From positions 3,662 through 67,661 of the forward strand of contig JBJMIG010000039.1 in the NCBI GenBank assembly GCA_045806965.1: a DNA stretch of 64,000 bases, in the 5' to 3' direction. Each line of letters opens with the position of its first letter. The stretch's first letter is position 1. The notes below the pieces were generated by a model. That model was not told where the DNA came from. It did not search any database and saw only the letters and a list, made by a program, of their open reading frames with translations. The DNA is from DASYTH01 sp045806965 (GTDB taxonomy: Bacteria > Actinomycetota > Actinomycetes > Mycobacteriales > Pseudonocardiaceae). The position numbers and the translations under genes were made by a program. This document shows, piece by piece, positions 34,284 through 42,234 of this stretch.

Positions 34284-35395
34284 CCACCCAGCCAGGTCAT
34301 CCGCTGGCCGTGCCAGGCGGTTCTGGCCAGCGCCCGGCCGACCGGGCGGCCGCCCGACCAGTGCACCGTGCCGAGTACGCCGAAGCTCGGCTGTCCTTTG
34401 GCACGCCGCAGATCCTCGCGGCCGGGCAGCACGTGGGCCAGCGCGCAGGAGTACTCGTCCAGGCTGATCCAGCGCACCGGCCGGTGCGCGGCCAGTTCGC
34501 CGAGCGCGGCCAGGAACGCGGCCTGCCGCTCGGCGGACAGGTAGATCATGGCCAGGCTGGTCAGCACCACCAGCGGCAGCTCGGCCGGGATCCGGGCGGC
34601 CGCACCGGCCAGGTCATCCACCGCGTCCCCGGCGATCAGGTCGGGCCGGTTGCCGCGCTGCGCGACCGCGGCGGCGGCGAACTGCCGCAACCGCTCGGGC
34701 TGATCCGCCCAGATGCACGCCTCCAACCAGGCGTACTGCTCCTCGTCGGCCAGGTCGACCGGCTTGCGGTCCAGCCCGACCTTCGCCCGCACCGAGATCT
34801 TCTTGGGCAGCGGCGGCTGGACGGCCCCCTCGGCCAGCTCAAGCGCGCAGTGCAGGCCGACCGTCGTCTTGGCCGGGCCGGCGACCAGCTGGCCGGACTG
34901 CTCGGTCTGGTAGCGGTAGGCGTATCTGTCCAGGTTGAGCAGCAGGCCGGCACTGCAGCCCACCTCGAGCAGGCCGACCGGGTCCCGGCCCGCGGCGAGC
35001 GCGAGCGCCGGGTAGAGCAGCGCGGCCCGGCGCACCTCGTTGGTCTGCACGGAGTGGGTGGCGATCAGCTCCCGGATGGTCTGCCCCCGTTCAAGCACGA
35101 ACGTGCGAAACAGTGACCAGGTGGTCTGGTCCACGCCGTAGCTGCCACCGAGCGAGGGGTAGTAGTTGCTCAGCTCGTGGAACGGGTTGGCCTGGAGCAC
35201 CCGGTGCACCGCGGCGAAGAGCAGGGTGGCGGTGGCGAACTCCGGATTGGTCGCGGTGAGCAGCCCGGCGATCTCGGCGTCCTCGGCGCTTCGCGCGGCC
35301 AGGTGGGCGTAGAGCGGGGACACCTCGGCGGCGTCCACCTCGGCGAACCGGCGGAGCTTGCGTTGGGCCCGCTCAAGAGTCTCCGCCGCGGCCAT
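34280..35395 (-). CDS. DUF2332 protein
   Basis: The 371-residue protein fits the DUF2332 family. It has NPFHELSNYYPSLGG near residue 90, a Rossmann-like GLLEVGCSAGLLLNLDRYAY segment in two parts reminiscent of SAM-dependent methyltransferases, and a C-terminal HWSGGRPVGRALARTAWHG. The function is not known. It starts at ATG, 18 bp upstream of the MaoC-like gene stop, and is on the same strand as that gene, so the two are probably co-transcribed. Confidence 0.88.
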   Translation of the reverse strand: MAAAETLERAQRKLRRFAEVDAAEVSPLYAHLAARSAEDAEIAGLLTATNPEFATATLLFAAVHRVLQANPFHELSNYYPSLGGSYGVDQTTWSLFRTFVLERGQTIRELIATHSVQTNEVRRAALLYPALALAAGRDPVGLLEVGCSAGLLLNLDRYAYRYQTEQSGQLVAGPAKTTVGLHCALELAEGAVQPPLPKKISVRAKVGLDRKPVDLADEEQYAWLEACIWADQPERLRQFAAAAVAQRGNRPDLIAGDAVDDLAGAAARIPAELPLVVLTSLAMIYLSAERQAAFLAALGELAAHRPVRWISLDEYSCALAHVLPGREDLRRAKGQPSFGVLGTVHWSGGRPVGRALARTAWHGQRMTWLGG

Positions 35396-35413
35396 GGCCC
35401 CTCCCGTCCCTCG

Positions 35414-35920
35414 CTAGTCGGTGCGCGGTCGCGGGCGACCCGGCTGCTCGCCGCCGCGCGCCTCGCCGTAGGACCGCTTGGGCACCATGACCTTGCGCCG
35501 GAAGCTGAGCACGACGGTGCCGTCCTGCTTGTAGCCCCGGGTCTCCACGTAGACCACGCCCCGGTCGTCCTTGGACTTCGACGGCGTCTTGTCCAGCACC
35601 TCGGTCTCGCCGTAGACGGTGTCCCCGTGGAAGGTCGGCTTCAGGTGCTTGAGCGACTCGATCTCCAGGTTGGCGATCGCCTTGCCGGAGACGTCCGGCA
35701 CGGACATCCCGAGCACCAGCGAGTACACGTAGTTGCCGACCACGACGTTGCGGCCGAAGTCGGTGGTGTTCTCGGCGTAGTTGGCATCCAGGTGCAGCGG
35801 GTGGTGGTTCATCGTGAGCAGGCAGAACAGGTGGTCGTCGTACTCGGTCACGGTCTTGCCCGGCCAGTGCTTGTACACCGCGCCGACTTCGAACTCCTCG
35901 TAGTACCGACCGAACTGCAC
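35414..35920 (-). CDS. MaoC-like (hotdog-fold) dehydratase
   Basis: The 168-residue protein has the MaoC/(R)-hydratase region TVTEYDDHLFCLLTMNHHP followed by LHLDANYAE, and the central GNYVYSLVLGMSVPDVS helix. MaoC-like proteins hydrate or dehydrate acyl-CoA or related thioesters. The substrate is unknown. It starts at GTG behind GGAGGCG and is divergent from corA. The C-terminal tail (GEARGGEQPGRPRPRTD) is basic and disordered. Confidence 0.9.
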   Translation of the reverse strand: MQFGRYYEEFEVGAVYKHWPGKTVTEYDDHLFCLLTMNHHPLHLDANYAENTTDFGRNVVVGNYVYSLVLGMSVPDVSGKAIANLEIESLKHLKPTFHGDTVYGETEVLDKTPSKSKDDRGVVYVETRGYKQDGTVVLSFRRKVMVPKRSYGEARGGEQPGRPRPRTD

Positions 35921-36274
35921 GCCACGCCTCCGAGCCGCCGGACATCGAACCGGGCACCTGCACCCGCCGTGATCTCGCCTAGTCTGCCCGTCCGGTACCG
36001 GTACTCCGCAAGGCGTCTGTGAGCGAGTCCACCTGCGGGGTCACCCCCAGCGATGATTAGGGCGATGGATCAAGGTGGAGTACCCTGAGTGATTGGTGTC
36101 CGGGACACCACTACCTGAGGAGGTGAGGACGCGTGGGCGACCCCCATACCGCCGACAGCTCGACGGGGTGCAGTACCGCCCGCGTCCCCACCGGATCCGC
36201 ACCGGGTAGCTAGTTCCCAAGGCGCCGTGGTCCAACCGGGACGCGTCCGATCGTGACGTGAGCTTGGAGGCCAC
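35921..36274. promoter_or_regulatory. corA upstream region with strong RNA secondary structure
   Basis: On the plus strand there is a perfect hairpin TGGTGTC-CGG-GACACCA at 36094-36110. Then comes a 12-bp long-range stem, GGTGAGGACGCG (36122-36133) with CGCGTCCCCACC (36181-36192), one mismatch, enclosing the inner pair ACCCC/GGGGT. The leader begins the loop with GGTGAGG, as Mg2+-sensing M-box RNAs do, but the rest of the M-box consensus is not evident. A 26-codon frame with a strong ribosome-binding site overlaps the stem. The left part (35921-36060) would hold the maoC-like gene promoter; nothing else is seen there. Confidence 0.5.
36133..36213 (+). CDS. Possible corA leader peptide, 26 aa
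   Basis: GTG 36133 follows GAGGAGGTGAGG at normal spacing and opens a 26-codon frame (MGDPHTADSS...) that stops at TAG 36211-36213, 61 bp before corA. The frame covers the loop and right arm of the long stem, so its translation would change folding. It has three proline codons. Whether it is translated is unknown. Confidence 0.35.
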   Translation: MGDPHTADSSTGCSTARVPTGSAPGS

Positions 36275-37354
36275 ATGCCCGCGATTCCCTCGCTGAGCGG
36301 CCTGCGCGGCCGCAACAGCCGCCGACCCGCCGTGACCCGGATCCCCGTGCCGATATCCACCTACGTGGTGGACTGCGCGGTGTACATCGAGGGCAAGCGC
36401 CTGCCGGGCCGGTTCACCCACGCCGACGCGATCGCCGAGGTGCGCGAGCGGGCCGTCGGCTTCGTCTGGATCGGCCTGTTCGAGCCGGACGAGGAGCAGA
36501 TCCAGGGCATCGCGCAGACCTTCGGGCTGCACGAGTTGGCCGTCGAGGACGCGGTCTGCGCACACCAGCGGCCCAAGCTCGAGCGCTACGACGACACCCT
36601 GTTCATGGTGCTCAAGACCGTGCGCTACGTCGAGCACGATTCGCCGACCACGGCCAACGAGATCGTCGAGACCGGCGAGATCATGGCCTTCCTCGGCAAG
36701 AACTTCGTGGTCACGGTGCGGCACGGCCAGCACTCCGGGCTGCACGACCTGCGTGCCGAGTTGGAACGCGACCCGGCGCGGCTGCGGGTCGGGCCGGCCG
36801 CGGTGCTGCACGCGATCGCGGACCGGGTGGTGGACAGCTATCTCGCGGTGACCGAGGCCTTCGAAGAGGACATCGACGAGATGGAGTCGGTCGTCTTCGC
36901 CCCGAACAGCCCGATCGGCGCCGAGCAGATCTACCTGATGAAGCGGGAGATCCTGGAGCTGCGTCGGTCGGTGACCCCACTGGCCAAGCCGCTTCGCCGG
37001 CTCGCCGAGGGCTACTCGCCGCTGGTGCCGGACGAGGTGCGGTCCTACTTCCGCGACGTGGACGACCACCTCACCACCGTCTCCGAGCGGGTGGCCAGTT
37101 TCGACGAGCTGCTCACCACCCTGGTGGACGCCACCCTGGCTAAGATCACCCTCCAGCAGAACACCGACATGCGCAAGATCACCTCATGGGCCGCGGTGAT
37201 CGCCGTGCCGACCATGGTGGTCGGCGTGTACGGGATGAACTTCGACTTCATGCCGGAGCTGCACTGGAAGTTCGGTTATCCGATGGTCATGGTGTTGATC
37301 CTGGCCGCCTGCCTGATCCTGTACCGAACGTTTCGGCGGAACCGATGGCTCTAG
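36275..37354 (+). CDS. corA: CorA-type magnesium/cobalt transporter
   Basis: The 359-residue protein has the large soluble N-terminal domain and two C-terminal membrane helices of the CorA family. The signature YGMNF is at 319-323, at the end of the first helix, and the acidic MPEL loop follows. A cytosolic funnel helix (about 180-300) carries EEDIDEMES. It forms pentameric Mg2+ channels in the membrane. It starts at ATG behind GGAGG and ends with a basic RRNRWL tail. The long structured leader suggests regulation by Mg2+ or translation. Confidence 0.95.
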   Translation: MPAIPSLSGLRGRNSRRPAVTRIPVPISTYVVDCAVYIEGKRLPGRFTHADAIAEVRERAVGFVWIGLFEPDEEQIQGIAQTFGLHELAVEDAVCAHQRPKLERYDDTLFMVLKTVRYVEHDSPTTANEIVETGEIMAFLGKNFVVTVRHGQHSGLHDLRAELERDPARLRVGPAAVLHAIADRVVDSYLAVTEAFEEDIDEMESVVFAPNSPIGAEQIYLMKREILELRRSVTPLAKPLRRLAEGYSPLVPDEVRSYFRDVDDHLTTVSERVASFDELLTTLVDATLAKITLQQNTDMRKITSWAAVIAVPTMVVGVYGMNFDFMPELHWKFGYPMVMVLILAACLILYRTFRRNRWL

Positions 37355-37433
37355 CTGGGTCGCCCGCGCGCCGCGCGGCTGCCCAGCCTGCCACCAGCAA
37401 AGCCATCTTGTCCGGCCCCGATGGAGGTTCCCC

Positions 37434-37580
37434 GTGCCCGCCACGATCGCTCGACCCGTCAAGCAGGTCTCCCGGCTGCTGACCAACCACTGGTTCTGGA
37501 TACTCACGTTCGTGATCAGCTGGATCGCCATGATCACCGTGCTGATCGCGGACGGTTACGGTTCCACGAAAGGCATCTGA
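37434..37580 (+). CDS. Small membrane protein, 48 aa
   Basis: GTG 37434 follows GGAGGTT and opens a 48-codon frame. The peptide has a basic N-terminus (MPATIARPVKQVSRLL), one hydrophobic helix (FWILTFVISWIAMITVLIA, residues 21-39) and a short polar tail. Third-position GC is high. It lies 79 bp after corA and ends 15 bp from the convergent repeat-protein gene. The function is unknown; a link to CorA is only positional. Confidence 0.65.
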   Translation: MPATIARPVKQVSRLLTNHWFWILTFVISWIAMITVLIADGYGSTKGI

Positions 37581-37595
37581 CCAACCGGCCGGCGC

Positions 37596-37961
37596 TCAGC
37601 GCGACCGGAACCGCGCCACGGTGCCGATCACCCCGCCAGCCGCCACGCTGGTCACCGCGACCAACGTCAGTGCCGCCACCATCCTGGCCGGCGACACCCG
37701 GCGCACCCGGGTCCGGTTGATGGTGAACGCCTCGTCCCGGCCGAGGACCGAGAACGCCGACCGGACCGACAGCGCCGAGCACAACGACCCGACCGACAGG
37801 ATCGACCCGGCCGAACCGAACGACAGGATCGAACCGGCCGAACCGACCGACAGGATCGAGCCGGACGACCCGATCGACAGGATGCTGCCTGCCGAGGCCA
37901 CGCTCAGGATCGAGCCGGCGGACCACGCCGAGTGGATGGATTCGGGCACCAGGTCCCGCAT
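37596..37961 (-). CDS. Nonapeptide-repeat protein with C-terminal membrane helix
   Basis: The 121-residue protein has seven consecutive 9-residue units from residue 14 to 74, consensus S-A-G-S-I-L-S-V-G (for example SAGSILSIG, SSGSILSVG, SAGSILSFG); the last two units are degenerate. The regular Ser/Gly/Ile spacing suggests a beta-solenoid. A basic segment (INRTRVRRVS) is followed by a hydrophobic helix (about 94-115). I know no function for it. It starts 3 bp after the eccB stop on the same strand, so it is probably translated with eccB. Confidence 0.8.
   Translation of the reverse strand: MRDLVPESIHSAWSAGSILSVASAGSILSIGSSGSILSVGSAGSILSFGSAGSILSVGSLCSALSVRSAFSVLGRDEAFTINRTRVRRVSPARMVAALTLVAVTSVAAGGVIGTVARFRSR
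37740..37922 (-). repeat. 27-bp coding tandem repeat in the nonapeptide-repeat gene
   Basis: The repeat of 27 bp (core GACAGGATCGA on the plus strand) recurs about five times with clear similarity and then degrades. It encodes the nine-residue units, indicating recent expansion by slippage or recombination. Confidence 0.8.
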
Positions 37962-37964
37962 CGG

Positions 37965-39584
37965 TCAGCCTCCTCCGCCGGACGCGGTGCCGGTGTCGAA
38001 CGTGCCGGGCGCGACCGGCACCGAGTCGTAGGTCTGCTGCACGTCCCTCGTGTTCAGCGAGGCGCCGTTGGGCAGCAGGTTGGTGATCGGGTAGTAGGCC
38101 GGCTTGGGGTCGGTCAGACCGAGGGTGTCCGCGGTCGCCTTGTCCTCGACGCCGTACTTCACACCCCGGTCGGAGATGAGGTAGATCGGTCCGGTGCCGA
38201 AGTCCTCCTTGGACCGCGAACCGCGGACCACGGCGGCCCGGCCCGGCGGCAGGTAGAAGTGCTGGATGCGCTGCCCGTCCGCCCCCGGCGTGCTGATCGC
38301 GACCGGGGCCACCCTGGTCCCGTCGGCCTGCTTCGGCAGCGGCACGTTGGAGCCGACGTGTACGGCCGTGTGGTGGTCCGCGGACTGGCCCTCGCCGACC
38401 ACGGTCCAGCCGAGGCAGGCGACCGGCGTGGAGAGCGCGGTGAGCACCTCGGTGTGCACCGCGGGATATGACGAGTCGTCGATCTCGTCGGTCTTGGGCG
38501 CGTTGGTGATCGAAGCCGGGGACACCGAAACGATCTGCTCGCCGCTCTGCGAGTTGGTGAACCGCAACAGGTCCGCGGTGGTCGGCTTGATCGGCTCGAT
38601 GCCGTTCTTGAGCACCACGTAGTTGTCCGGCTCCGGCTCACCGGCCCGCTCGACCTTGAACACGGCGCCGACCTTGAGGCCCTCGACGTCGAAGCCCGTC
38701 GGGGTCGTGCCGCGGTCGTTGATCTGCGGCAGCTTGAGCTCGGGCGCCTCCGGAATCGCGTTCAACATCCCGGTGGTGATCTTGCGGATGCTCTTCGCGT
38801 CCAGGTTGAGCGCGCTGCGCACGCTCGCGTTGTTCATGTCGACCTTGGCCCGGACCGCGTTGGCGTTCTTGATGTTCGCGGTCACCGGGGTGCGATAGAC
38901 CAGATACACCACGTTGTTCTGGGCCTGCACCAGCAAGGCGTGCGTCTCGGCCAGTTCGGGCCCGAGGTCCTTGACGCCGGCCAGCACCGTGGTCTCCACC
39001 TTGTTCTGGCTGGTCGGGTCGTTGAGGGTGGTGTTGACCTGATAGGCGTCGCACACCGCCCACTCGTCGTCGATCCGCTGGTTTTTGTTCGGCAGCAGCT
39101 CAGGACCGTTCTGGATGCCGGTCAGCCGGCCCCGCGGGATGTTCTCGAGCTCCTTCTCGTCCACCATGGTGGGCGCGATCACATTGCTGGCTCCGCCGGG
39201 TGGCGCGGCCTGGGTGCCGGGCGGCGCGCTCTGCTGGCTCTGGTTCTGCTGCTTGGCCACCAGCAGCAACCGGGCGGACGCGAGGTTGAACACCGGGATC
39301 AGTTGCCGGGGATTGACGGTCAGCACGTACACCGCGCCGGATTGCTTGCTGATCAGGATGCCGTCCTTGTCCGGCGGCTTCGGATCCGGGTCGAGCAGCC
39401 CCCAGACGAGGAAGCCGACGATGCCGAGCGCCGCGATGCACACCCCCACCACGGTCGCTCTGCTGTGCGTGCGCATCGGGTCGTGCAGCATCACCGCGTC
39501 CTTGCGCACCAGCGCGGACTGCATCCGCCGCAGCACGAAGCGATACGCCTGGACCTGTGACTTGGTAGTCGGTGTTGACGGCAT
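37965..39584 (-). CDS. eccB: Type VII (ESX) secretion protein EccB
   Basis: The 539-residue protein opens with the EccB hallmark KSQVQAYRFVLRRMQSALVR (residues 8-27), a cytosolic stub, and a membrane helix at 43-63. A large external domain follows, with two cysteines (AVCDAY, VACLGW) likely in a disulfide, and it ends in a Gly-rich tail. EccB is a core part of the ESX membrane complex. The ATG at 39584 sits before the family motif; the frame upstream has no homology. The divergent neighbour is eccE; no eccC, eccD or mycosin gene is in the window. Confidence 0.94.
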   Translation of the reverse strand: MPSTPTTKSQVQAYRFVLRRMQSALVRKDAVMLHDPMRTHSRATVVGVCIAALGIVGFLVWGLLDPDPKPPDKDGILISKQSGAVYVLTVNPRQLIPVFNLASARLLLVAKQQNQSQQSAPPGTQAAPPGGASNVIAPTMVDEKELENIPRGRLTGIQNGPELLPNKNQRIDDEWAVCDAYQVNTTLNDPTSQNKVETTVLAGVKDLGPELAETHALLVQAQNNVVYLVYRTPVTANIKNANAVRAKVDMNNASVRSALNLDAKSIRKITTGMLNAIPEAPELKLPQINDRGTTPTGFDVEGLKVGAVFKVERAGEPEPDNYVVLKNGIEPIKPTTADLLRFTNSQSGEQIVSVSPASITNAPKTDEIDDSSYPAVHTEVLTALSTPVACLGWTVVGEGQSADHHTAVHVGSNVPLPKQADGTRVAPVAISTPGADGQRIQHFYLPPGRAAVVRGSRSKEDFGTGPIYLISDRGVKYGVEDKATADTLGLTDPKPAYYPITNLLPNGASLNTRDVQQTYDSVPVAPGTFDTGTASGGGG

Positions 39585-39665
39585 TCTCGGCCTGCAGCTC
39601 TCCCACTCGCGGTACGGTTTCGCAGGATAGCCGGACAACCACGGCAAGGGAGCGGGAACGAGCGG

Positions 39666-41105
39666 ATGTCGGTGACGACACCTCCACGAGCAGGCGGAAC
39701 GCCACCGGGACAACCACCGCAGCGCGGCCCTGGCGGGCCTGGCGGCGCGCGTGGCGGCCCAGGCGGGCCAGGCAGTGACTCAGGGGGGCCAGGCGGGCCG
39801 GCCGGACCACCACCGGCGTCCCCGCCCCAAGGGGCCGCCCAGCCGGCCACGCCCCGCCCACCACGCGGGGTGATCTCCGCGCGCCGGCGCGCCAGCGGGG
39901 CCAGCCTCGGTGCGCTGCCGGTGGCCAACCTGGTGGTGCTCGAGGTCGGCATCGCGATCGGCCTGGTGCTGCTGGCCGTCGACCTGGATCTGAAATGGGT
40001 GGCGATCGGCATCGCGGTGCTCGCCCTGCTGGTCGGGTTCATCCGCTGGCACGGCCGCTGGTTCACCCAGTGGATCGGTCTCACCGCGCGCTACGCGGTC
40101 CGCTCGCACACCAGGGTCAGCCGGCAGGCCGATCCCGTCTCGCTCGAGACGCTGGCCGAGGCGGAGGGCTCGACCGTGACCGGGCCGGACGACCCGCGGG
40201 TCGGTCTGCTCCGGGTGATCCTGCCCGACCTGGTCGTGGCGCACGGCACCGACCACGAGCGGCACCCGCTCGGCCTGGCCTGGCACGAGGGCACCTGGAC
40301 CGCCGTGCTGCTGGTCGACCCCGCGCCCGCGCTGGTCACCCCGATCGGCGCGGCACCGAGCCTGCCGCTGGGCGCGCTGGCGCCCTGTCTCGAGGATCGC
40401 GGCGTGGTGTTGGACGCGATCCAGGTGATCTGGCACTGCTACCCGGGCAGCGCCGCGCTGCCCGCGAACTCCCCAGCGCTGGCCTCCTACCTCGAGGTGC
40501 TCGGCCCGCTTCCGGCGGCGGCGCGGCGAACCACCTGGGTGGCGGTTCGGCTGGACCCGAGGCGGTGCCCGGCGGCGGTGCGGGAGCGCGGCGGCGGCGT
40601 CGTCGGCGCGCACCGGGCCCTGATCGGGGCGCTGTCCCGGGTGCGCAACGCGCTCGAGTCGCGCGGCGTGCCGACCCGTCCGCTGGATCCGGACGACTTG
40701 CTGAAGGCGGGCATCTCGGCGGCGGAGCTGACCTCGGTCGCCGGCGCCAGCAACCGGGTCGGCCTGCGCGAACGGTGGACCGGGGTGACCGCGGCCGGCA
40801 TCGGTCACGCCAGCTACGCCGTCACCGGTTGGCCGAGGGGCAAGGCGGTCGGCAGCCTCAACGCGCTGACCGGCGTGCGCGCGCTGTCCGCGACCGTGGC
40901 CATGTCGGTGTCCCCCGGACAGGAGGAGAACCAGGTCGGGCTGCGCGGGCTGGTCCGGGTGAGCGCCCGGACGCCGCGCGAGTTGGAGCACGCCGACGAG
41001 CGCCTCTCCGTCATCGCCAACCGGCTCGGCATCACGCTCACCCCGCTGCGCGGGCTCCAGGTCGCCGGCCTCGCCGCCACGCTGCCGCTGGGGGCCAGGG
41101 CCTGA
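39666..41105 (+). CDS. eccE: Type VII (ESX) secretion protein EccE
   Basis: The 479-residue protein has a disordered Gly/Pro-rich N-terminus of about 65 residues, two membrane helices (about 82-104 and 109-126), and a soluble cytosolic domain with RWTGVTAAGIGHASYAVTGW and RELEHADERLSVIANRLGI. These are typical of EccE, a peripheral component of the ESX membrane complex. It starts at ATG behind GGAGCGGG and is divergent from eccB with 81 bp between. Mycobacterial ESX-4 lacks EccE, so this resembles the fuller ESX-4-like systems of other actinobacteria. Confidence 0.88.
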   Translation: MSVTTPPRAGGTPPGQPPQRGPGGPGGARGGPGGPGSDSGGPGGPAGPPPASPPQGAAQPATPRPPRGVISARRRASGASLGALPVANLVVLEVGIAIGLVLLAVDLDLKWVAIGIAVLALLVGFIRWHGRWFTQWIGLTARYAVRSHTRVSRQADPVSLETLAEAEGSTVTGPDDPRVGLLRVILPDLVVAHGTDHERHPLGLAWHEGTWTAVLLVDPAPALVTPIGAAPSLPLGALAPCLEDRGVVLDAIQVIWHCYPGSAALPANSPALASYLEVLGPLPAAARRTTWVAVRLDPRRCPAAVRERGGGVVGAHRALIGALSRVRNALESRGVPTRPLDPDDLLKAGISAAELTSVAGASNRVGLRERWTGVTAAGIGHASYAVTGWPRGKAVGSLNALTGVRALSATVAMSVSPGQEENQVGLRGLVRVSARTPRELEHADERLSVIANRLGITLTPLRGLQVAGLAATLPLGARA

Positions 41106-41191
41106 TGAGCACAACCATCACCGCAACTGCCGTGGCCGCCCCGGCCGCCGTGGCCGGACGAGCGCACCGAGCCGGCGAGGTGACCCGGTGA
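41105..41191 (+). CDS. Tiny coupled ORF, 28 aa, between eccE and the next gene
   Basis: The ATG overlaps the eccE stop by one base (TGATG), and its own stop overlaps the GTG of the next gene (GTGA). It encodes MSTTITATAVAAPAAVAG and a basic end. The exact double overlap is the only evidence for translation. It may serve mainly to couple translation, and no function can be assigned. Confidence 0.45.
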   Translation: MSTTITATAVAAPAAVAGRAHRAGEVTR

Positions 41192-41934
41192 CCGCGCCGA
41201 GCCGCGGCGGAGCCAGCCGGCTGCTCGACACCAGGGGCGGCGACCGGGGCATCGCGCAGGAGTTCCTGGTGTCGCCCGCGATGCTGGACGCGGTGAGCCC
41301 GTCCGGCGACCGCGGCGGCATGGTGCTCGGCTCCGGCTTGCAGGGTGAGCCGCTGACCATGTCGGCGCTGCGCCCGGCCCCGACCAGGATCGTGGTGGTC
41401 GGGGGGCTCTACCTGGCCCGGCAGGTGGCGCTGCGGGCGATGGCGGTCGGTGCCTGGGTGGTGATCGCCACCGGGCGGCCGGCGGCCTGGCAGGTGTTGC
41501 AGAAGGCGGCCGGCACCGGGCCGGACGGCCGGCCCGCGCCGCTGGTGCAGATTCGCCGGCTGAGCCCGGTCGAGCTGCCCCGCCCGTCCGAGGACGGGCC
41601 GCTGCTCGTGGTACACGACGGTGGGCCGACCCCGCAGGAGCTGTTCCCGCCGCGGTCGCCGTGGCAGACCACGGTGTACGTGCTGCCCTACATGCACCCG
41701 CAGGCCGGAGCCACCGCCAACGCCGCGGATCTCGTTTTGCTGCAACGGCTTCCGGTCGGCCAGGCGCAGCTCGCCGGACGCATCTGGCGGCTGCCCCCGC
41801 CGATGATGAACCAGCTCACCACGCTCACCGACGACCAGGTGGTCGCGCTCGGCCGCAACCTCTGGAAACCGTTCCGGCTGGTCACCACGCAGGGCGAACA
41901 GCAGATCCTCGGCCCGGTCCGACGCGGTGACTGA
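41188..41934 (+). CDS. Unknown protein linked to ESX genes
   Basis: The 248-residue protein has no membrane helix or recognised motif. It contains a Rossmann-like stretch (TRIVVVGGLYLARQVALRAMAVGAWVVIA in two blocks) and a C-terminal segment with WRLPPPMMNQLTTLT and a Trp-rich LWKPFRLV. It is translationally coupled to eccE through the 28-aa ORF, so it is probably an accessory of this secretion system. The function is unknown. Confidence 0.75.
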   Translation: MTAPSRGGASRLLDTRGGDRGIAQEFLVSPAMLDAVSPSGDRGGMVLGSGLQGEPLTMSALRPAPTRIVVVGGLYLARQVALRAMAVGAWVVIATGRPAAWQVLQKAAGTGPDGRPAPLVQIRRLSPVELPRPSEDGPLLVVHDGGPTPQELFPPRSPWQTTVYVLPYMHPQAGATANAADLVLLQRLPVGQAQLAGRIWRLPPPMMNQLTTLTDDQVVALGRNLWKPFRLVTTQGEQQILGPVRRGD

Positions 41935-41977
41935 CCCCGCCTGACCCCGCTGCCCCCGACCCCCCTGAGCGACCTGA

Positions 41978-42034
41978 TACAGCGCAAGGTGACATTCCGC
42001 TTGTAGAACCGCAGGAATGTCACCTTGCGCGGTA
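41978..42034. repeat. Dispersed intergenic palindrome, copy D
   Basis: TACAGCGCAAGGTGACATT (41978-41996), identical to copy A's left arm, is inverted at 42016-42034 with one mismatch; the loop contains TAGAACCGCAGG. It lies downstream of the ESX-linked gene and upstream of the subtilase gene. Confidence 0.88.
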
Positions 42035-42066
42035 TGGGCGCGGCATGGGTGTTGTCTGGGCGACTG

Positions 42067-42210
42067 GGCCGAACGGCTCAGTCGGTTGGTAGGCAACTCC
42101 GGGAAACTGTCCGGTTCTCTTGCGTGACGGGGGTTCGCCGACGAGTCTGGTGAGCGTTCCCATCTCCGTTTCCGCATGCCCATGGCCATCGAGGGCTGGC
42201 CACGGCATGC
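42067..42210 (+). promoter_or_regulatory. Upstream element of the subtilase gene
   Basis: The stretch contains GGCCGAACGGC (42067-42077), a 28-bp block with GGTTCTCTTGCGT (42109-42136), and a strong hairpin at 42174-42210 (GCATGCC...TGGCCA / TGGCCA...GGCATGC) just before the ribosome-binding site AAGGAG. The same blocks in the same order lie downstream of the gene at 43529-43699. No clear -35/-10 pair is assigned. Confidence 0.5.
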
Positions 42211-42234
42211 ATCCCTGTAGAAGGAGATCCTGCA

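Noticed and set aside
36061..36274. corA leader considered as a classical M-box riboswitch
   Set aside because: Only the opening GGTGAGG and a closing stem agree; the remaining conserved core segments could not be found by eye.
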